64,000 bases of DNA. Origin: Pseudomonadota bacterium (lineage in GTDB: Bacteria; Pseudomonadota; Alphaproteobacteria; Rhizobiales; Xanthobacteraceae). Shown here one piece after another: positions 60,661 to 64,000 of this stretch. The translations under genes and the position numbers were made by a program. The DNA lies in contig JAEWHP010000035.1 of assembly GCA_023387735.1 (NCBI GenBank), positions 396,081 to 460,080 on the forward strand. Direction: 5' to 3'. Every line of letters starts with the position of its first letter. Position 1 is the first letter of the stretch. The notes below the pieces were generated by a model. It was not told where the DNA came from. It worked only from the letters and a program-made list of their open reading frames with translations, and did no database searches.

Positions 60661-61737
60661 ATGGCCGACTACCGCACCATCAAGGCACAGCCGCTCATCA
60701 GCGTCATCCGCGCCATCGCCAAGGCGGGCGGATCGACAGATCGCGAAGCGGATCTCGTGTCCACCAATCTCGTCGAAGCCAACCTCAAGGGCCACGACTC
60801 GCACGGCGTCGGCATGATCCCGCGCTATGCCGAAGCGGTCTCCGAGGGCGGCCTCGCCGTCAACCAGCACGTCAAGATCGTGATGGACACGGGTCCTCTC
60901 CTCACCCTCGACGGCCTCACCGGCTACGGCCAGGTGATGGGCCACGAGGCGATGGAGCTCGGCGCCGAGCGCGCCAAGCGCAACGGCGTGTGCGTGGTCG
61001 GCCTCTCGAACTCGCACCACATCGGGCGCATCGGCCACTGGGCCGAGCAGTGCATCGACCACGGACTGGTCTCGGTCCACTTCGTCAACGTGATCTCACG
61101 CCCGATCGTAGCCCCCTGGGGCGGCAGCGACGCGCGCCACGGCACCAACCCGTTCTGCGTCGGCATCCCGCGCAAGGGCAAGGAGCCGATCGTGCTCGAC
61201 TTTGCCACCAGCAAGATCGCGCAGGGCAAGACCCGTGTCGCCCACAACAAGGGCGTCGAGCTCGAGCCCGGCACCATCATCGACAACGAGGGCAGGCCGA
61301 CCAACAACCCACGTTACACCGTGATCGCCCCGCACGGCGCGATCCTGCCCTTCGGCGAGCACAAGGGTTCGGGACTCGCGCTGGTGTGCGAAATCCTAGG
61401 CGGCGCGCTCTCGGGCGGCCAGACCGTCAAGGGCCCGGATGACGGCAAGCGCCGCGTGCTCAACGGCATGCTCTCAATCATCATCGATCCGAACAAACTC
61501 GGCACCGGCGAGAACCTCGCGCGCGAGGTCGAGAGCTTTGTCGCCTGGCACACCGGCTCGCCTCCCGGCACCGGCGTCGACAGAGTGAAGATCGCGGGCG
61601 AGCCCGAGCGCGAGACGAAGAAAAAACGTTTGGCCGAGGGTATTCCGGTCGATCCGAACACCTGGCAGGAGATCCTGGACGCCGGGAAGAGGTTCGGACT
61701 GGATCAGGCTGCGATCGAGAAAATTGCGGGCTCGTAA
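60661..61737 (+). CDS. Ldh family oxidoreductase
   Basis: A 358-residue MDH2/YlbC-like dehydrogenase: LKGHDSHGVGMIPRYAEAV, SNSHHIGRIGHWAEQC, PFCVGIPRKGKEPIVLDFAT and PFGEHKGSGLALVCEILGGA. The second member of this family in the window; it differs from 1070-2155 in the SHH motif and many other positions, so it is not a recent duplicate. The ATG at 60661 lies 11 bp after the D-2-hydroxyacid dehydrogenase stop. In YlbC (ureidoglycolate dehydrogenase) the same family follows an allantoate-type amidohydrolase, as here with the M20 gene. Confidence 0.87.
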   Translation: MADYRTIKAQPLISVIRAIAKAGGSTDREADLVSTNLVEANLKGHDSHGVGMIPRYAEAVSEGGLAVNQHVKIVMDTGPLLTLDGLTGYGQVMGHEAMELGAERAKRNGVCVVGLSNSHHIGRIGHWAEQCIDHGLVSVHFVNVISRPIVAPWGGSDARHGTNPFCVGIPRKGKEPIVLDFATSKIAQGKTRVAHNKGVELEPGTIIDNEGRPTNNPRYTVIAPHGAILPFGEHKGSGLALVCEILGGALSGGQTVKGPDDGKRRVLNGMLSIIIDPNKLGTGENLAREVESFVAWHTGSPPGTGVDRVKIAGEPERETKKKRLAEGIPVDPNTWQEILDAGKRFGLDQAAIEKIAGS

Positions 61738-61757
61738 AAAAACGAAGCGCATCTCTG

Positions 61758-61789
61758 AATGTCGTCCCGGCTTTCGCCGGGGCGACATT
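61758..61789. terminator. Short family B hairpin between convergent genes
   Basis: AATGTCGTCCCGGC and GCCGGGGCGACATT form a strong stem around TTTC. It sits 20 bp after the plus-strand operon and 18 bp after the minus-strand gene, so it is a plausible bidirectional terminator. There is no long T run. Confidence 0.5.
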
Positions 61790-61806
61790 GCATTCTGTAA
61801 CCTGCC

Positions 61807-62880
61807 TTAGTCCACCATCTCCGCGACCGCCTTGCCGCAAGCTGTCGTATCGGCGTTGCCGCCGAGGTCCTTGGTGCGGAGCGTGCGTTCGGCGAGCGTG
61901 CGCTCGATCGCGTCGACGATCGACTTGCCGGCTTCCTTCTCGCCGAGATGCTCGAACATCATCGCGCCAGACCAGATCATGCCGATCGGGTTGGCGATGC
62001 CCTGCCCCGCGATATCGGGCGCCGAGCCGTGCACCGGCTCGAACACCGAAGGGAAATTACCTTCGGGATTGATGTTGCCGGAGGGAGCGATGCCGATGGT
62101 GCCGGTGCAGGCCGGGCCGAGGTCGGAGAGGATGTCGCCGAACAGGTTGGAGCCGACTACGACGTCGAACCAGTCCGGGTGCAGCACGAAGTTCGCCGTG
62201 AGAATGTCGATGTGGTACTTGTCCCACTTCACACCCGGAAACTTCTTGGCCATCGCCTCCACACGCTCGTCCCAATAGGGCATGGTGATGGAGATGCCGT
62301 TGGACTTGGTCGCCGAGGTCAAGTGCTTCTTCGGCCGTGACTGCGCGAGCTCGAAGGCGAATTTCAGGATGCGGTCGACGCCCGTGCGGGTCATCACCGT
62401 CTGCTGCGTCACGAACTCGCGGTCGGTGTCGGGGAACATGCGGCCGCCGACGGAAGAATATTCGCCTTCCGTATTCTCACGCACCACCCAGAAGTCGATG
62501 TCGCCGGGCTTGCGGTTTGCCAGCGGCGACGGCACGCCGGGCATCAGCCGCACGGGGCGCAGGTTCACATACTGGTCGAACTCGCGGCGGAATTTGATCA
62601 GCGAGCCCCAGAGCGAGACGTGGTCCGGAATCTTGGCAGGCCAGCCGACCGCGCCGAAATAGATCGCATCGTGCTTGCCGATCTTCGCCTTCCAGTCGTC
62701 CGGCATCATCTGGCCGTGCTTCTCGTAATAGTCCCAGGATGAGAAGTCGAAATGGTCGAAATGCAGGGAGACGCCGTGCTTCTTCGCCGCAGCCTCCAAA
62801 ACGCGCAGGCCCTCCGGCATCACTTCCTTGCCGATGCCGTCGCCGGGAATGACCGCGATCCGGTATTGTTTCTTACTCAT
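61807..62880 (-). CDS. Tartrate dehydrogenase-like isocitrate/isopropylmalate-family enzyme
   Basis: A 357-residue beta-decarboxylating dehydrogenase. AVIPGDGIGKEVMPEGLRVL at the start, LRPVRLMPGVPSPL, VVRENTEGEYSSVGGRMFP, SATKSNGISITMPYWDERVE and FGDILSDLGPACTGTIGIAP are the conserved blocks; the TRP-like MPYWDERV and NEGEYSS patterns point to the tartrate dehydrogenase/D-malate branch. It uses NAD and a divalent metal to oxidise tartrate or D-malate. The ATG at 62880 has AAGGACG upstream. It is single, convergent with the dehydrogenase operon and divergent from the SDR. Confidence 0.88.
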   Translation of the reverse strand: MSKKQYRIAVIPGDGIGKEVMPEGLRVLEAAAKKHGVSLHFDHFDFSSWDYYEKHGQMMPDDWKAKIGKHDAIYFGAVGWPAKIPDHVSLWGSLIKFRREFDQYVNLRPVRLMPGVPSPLANRKPGDIDFWVVRENTEGEYSSVGGRMFPDTDREFVTQQTVMTRTGVDRILKFAFELAQSRPKKHLTSATKSNGISITMPYWDERVEAMAKKFPGVKWDKYHIDILTANFVLHPDWFDVVVGSNLFGDILSDLGPACTGTIGIAPSGNINPEGNFPSVFEPVHGSAPDIAGQGIANPIGMIWSGAMMFEHLGEKEAGKSIVDAIERTLAERTLRTKDLGGNADTTACGKAVAEMVD

Positions 62881-63037
62881 CGAAAACGTCCTTGGTTGGT
62901 CCGGCAGCCGCCGTCTTTTGATCGCCCTGCAATGAACCAAAGTCGCGGGCAGTGCAACGCTGCACTGCAATGTTGACCATGGCACGGCCGAGCGCCTACT
63001 GATTTCATACTGTTTTCACCGAGCGAGTACCCCCCAA

Positions 63038-63814
63038 ATGGATCTGCATCTGCGTGGCAAGCGCGTCCTGATCACGGGCGCGTCCAAGGGCATTGGCGCA
63101 GCCGCCGCCGAGGCGTTTGCCGAGGAAGGCGCGCACCTCCTGCTCGCCGCGCGCAGCGGCGATCTGCTCAAGGCGCTGGCGGATCGCCTGCGGTCCGCGC
63201 ACCAGATCGACGCCACGACCACCATCGTGGATCTGCGCAAAGCCGAGGACGTGGCGCGGCTCGCCAAGGAAACCGCCGACATCGACGTCCTCGTCAACAA
63301 TGCCGGCGATATTCCCGGCGGCTCGATCGACAAGATCGACGAGGCGACCTGGCGGCACGCGTGGGAATTGAAGGTGTTCGGCTACATCAACCTCACGCGC
63401 ATGATCTACGCGCAGATGAAGGCGCGCGGCGGCGGTGTGATCGTCAACGACATCGGCGCGGCCGGCGAGAAGTTCGACGCCAATTACATCTGCGGCAGCG
63501 CCGGCAATGCCGCGCTGATGGCTTTCACCCGCGCGCTCGGCGGCAAGAGCCTCGCCGACAATATCCGCGTGGTCGGCATCAATCCGGGCCCGGTCGGCAC
63601 CGACCGTCACGTCACCCTGCTCAAGACCCGGGCCAAGCATCAGTTCGGCGACGAGAGCCGCTACAGGGAATTCCAGATGGGCCTGCCGCTCGGCCGCCCT
63701 GCACACGCGCGCGAGATCGGCGACCTCATGGCGTTCCTGGCGTCGGATCGCGCCGGTTACACGTCAGGCGTGATCTACACGGTGGACGGCGGCATCAGCG
63801 CGGGATGGGGTTAA
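63038..63814 (+). CDS. Atypical SDR family protein lacking the catalytic lysine
   Basis: A 258-residue protein with a normal SDR cofactor site (TGASKGIG at 13-20, Asp65, NNAG at 87-90) and a standard C-terminus (SGVIYTVDGGISAGWG). The catalytic region reads VIVNDIGAAGEKFDANYICGS: Tyr150 is present, but the usual Lys four residues later is Ser154, and the usual Ser 13 residues before Tyr is Asn137. It may use another proton relay, or bind cofactor without classical catalysis. The ATG at 63038 follows a weak site. It is divergent from the tartrate dehydrogenase-like gene. Confidence 0.83.
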   Translation: MDLHLRGKRVLITGASKGIGAAAAEAFAEEGAHLLLAARSGDLLKALADRLRSAHQIDATTTIVDLRKAEDVARLAKETADIDVLVNNAGDIPGGSIDKIDEATWRHAWELKVFGYINLTRMIYAQMKARGGGVIVNDIGAAGEKFDANYICGSAGNAALMAFTRALGGKSLADNIRVVGINPGPVGTDRHVTLLKTRAKHQFGDESRYREFQMGLPLGRPAHAREIGDLMAFLASDRAGYTSGVIYTVDGGISAGWG

Positions 63815-63833
63815 CTCCATCCTCGTCATTGCG

Positions 63834-63886
63834 AGCAAAGCGAAGCAATCCAGAAATGCATCTGCAGCAAAAAAGTCTGGATTGCT
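63834..63886. repeat. Truncated family G inverted repeat
   Basis: CGTCATTGCGAGCAAAGCG and AAGCAATCCAGAAATGC match the left half of the copy at 57132-57249, and TCTGGATTGCT begins the right half. The match then stops at 63886, where the other copy continues to a closing GCAATGACG. Confidence 0.7.
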
Positions 63887-64000
63887 CACATGGGGATTTG
63901 GTGTGTCAAGGTGTTTGGTCAGCTCTTTGTTCGATTGCAGGCCAGCTCTTCGCCCCGACCGTGGGACCTATCGGATGGCGCGCGCAGGTCGGGTCAAGAC
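63887..64000. other. Unassigned sequence at the right edge
   Basis: The 114 bp after the truncated repeat show no gene I recognise. GGTCAGCTCTTTG and GGCCAGCTCTTCG recur 24 bp apart. It could be the end of a mobile element that broke the repeat, but no transposase is visible within the window. Confidence 0.4.

Overview
The window is GC-rich, densely coded chromosomal DNA with no rRNA, tRNA, phage or CRISPR sequence that I can see. The gene families (many acyl-CoA enzymes, an aromatic meta-cleavage operon, tetronate catabolism, PEP carboxylase) and several families of intergenic inverted repeats of the CGTCATTCCGGGGCGATGC and GTCGTCCCGGCGAAGGCCGGGAC types point to an alphaproteobacterium of the Bradyrhizobium/Rhodopseudomonas group. 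This is an inference from gene content and repeat style, not a database match.

Layout. 1-2155 (- strand): sugar-acid type operon (Ldh-family dehydrogenase, HpcH/HpaI aldolase, UxaA-type SAF protein cut by the left edge). 2367-8862: homoprotocatechuate (3,4-dihydroxyphenylacetate) meta-cleavage cluster, with MarR regulator hpaR divergent from hpaF-hpaE-hpaD, an FAH-family gene and a TPP enzyme; two perfect palindromes lie in the divergent promoter. 8978-11714 (-): MFS transporter, AlkB and a second Fe(II)/2OG oxygenase. 11903-15625 (-): AtuA-like protein, its small partner, an amidase and a DUF2848 protein in one tight operon. 15833-19742 (+): Zn-ribbon/OB protein, SCP-x-like thiolase, MFE-2-like SDR, and a Tat-exported SMP-30 lactonase-like protein. 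19861-22656 (-): ppc.

22874-37799: a large acyl-CoA region with two acyl-CoA synthetases, three crotonases, two acyl-CoA dehydrogenases, two SDRs and a flavin reductase. It includes a compact crotonase / APH-type kinase / DUF6285 operon that resembles the LvaA-LvaB part of levulinate (4-hydroxyacyl-CoA) catabolism. htpX and a VOC protein lie inside it. 37819-46536: single genes (GNAT-GFA fusion, Cys-type alpha/beta hydrolase, YghU-like GST, class V aminotransferase, Baeyer-Villiger-type monooxygenase, nitronate monooxygenase-like protein, thiolase-like protein). 46708-53146 (-): RND efflux pump without an outer-membrane gene, and a chemoreceptor with a clear terminator.

53313-63814: hydroxy-acid catabolism. 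otnK-otnI-ltnD diverge from otnC and would take L-threonate to DHAP. A DUF1445 hydro-lyase, an M20 amidohydrolase, a D-2-hydroxyacid dehydrogenase, a second Ldh-family dehydrogenase, a tartrate-dehydrogenase-like protein and an atypical SDR follow. The last 114 bases begin where an intergenic repeat is cut short and hold no recognised gene.

The most promising leads are the kinase-dependent hydroxyacyl-CoA module, the AtuA/amidase/DUF2848 operon, several enzymes with altered catalytic residues (two SDRs, one thiolase-like protein), and the modular intergenic repeats.
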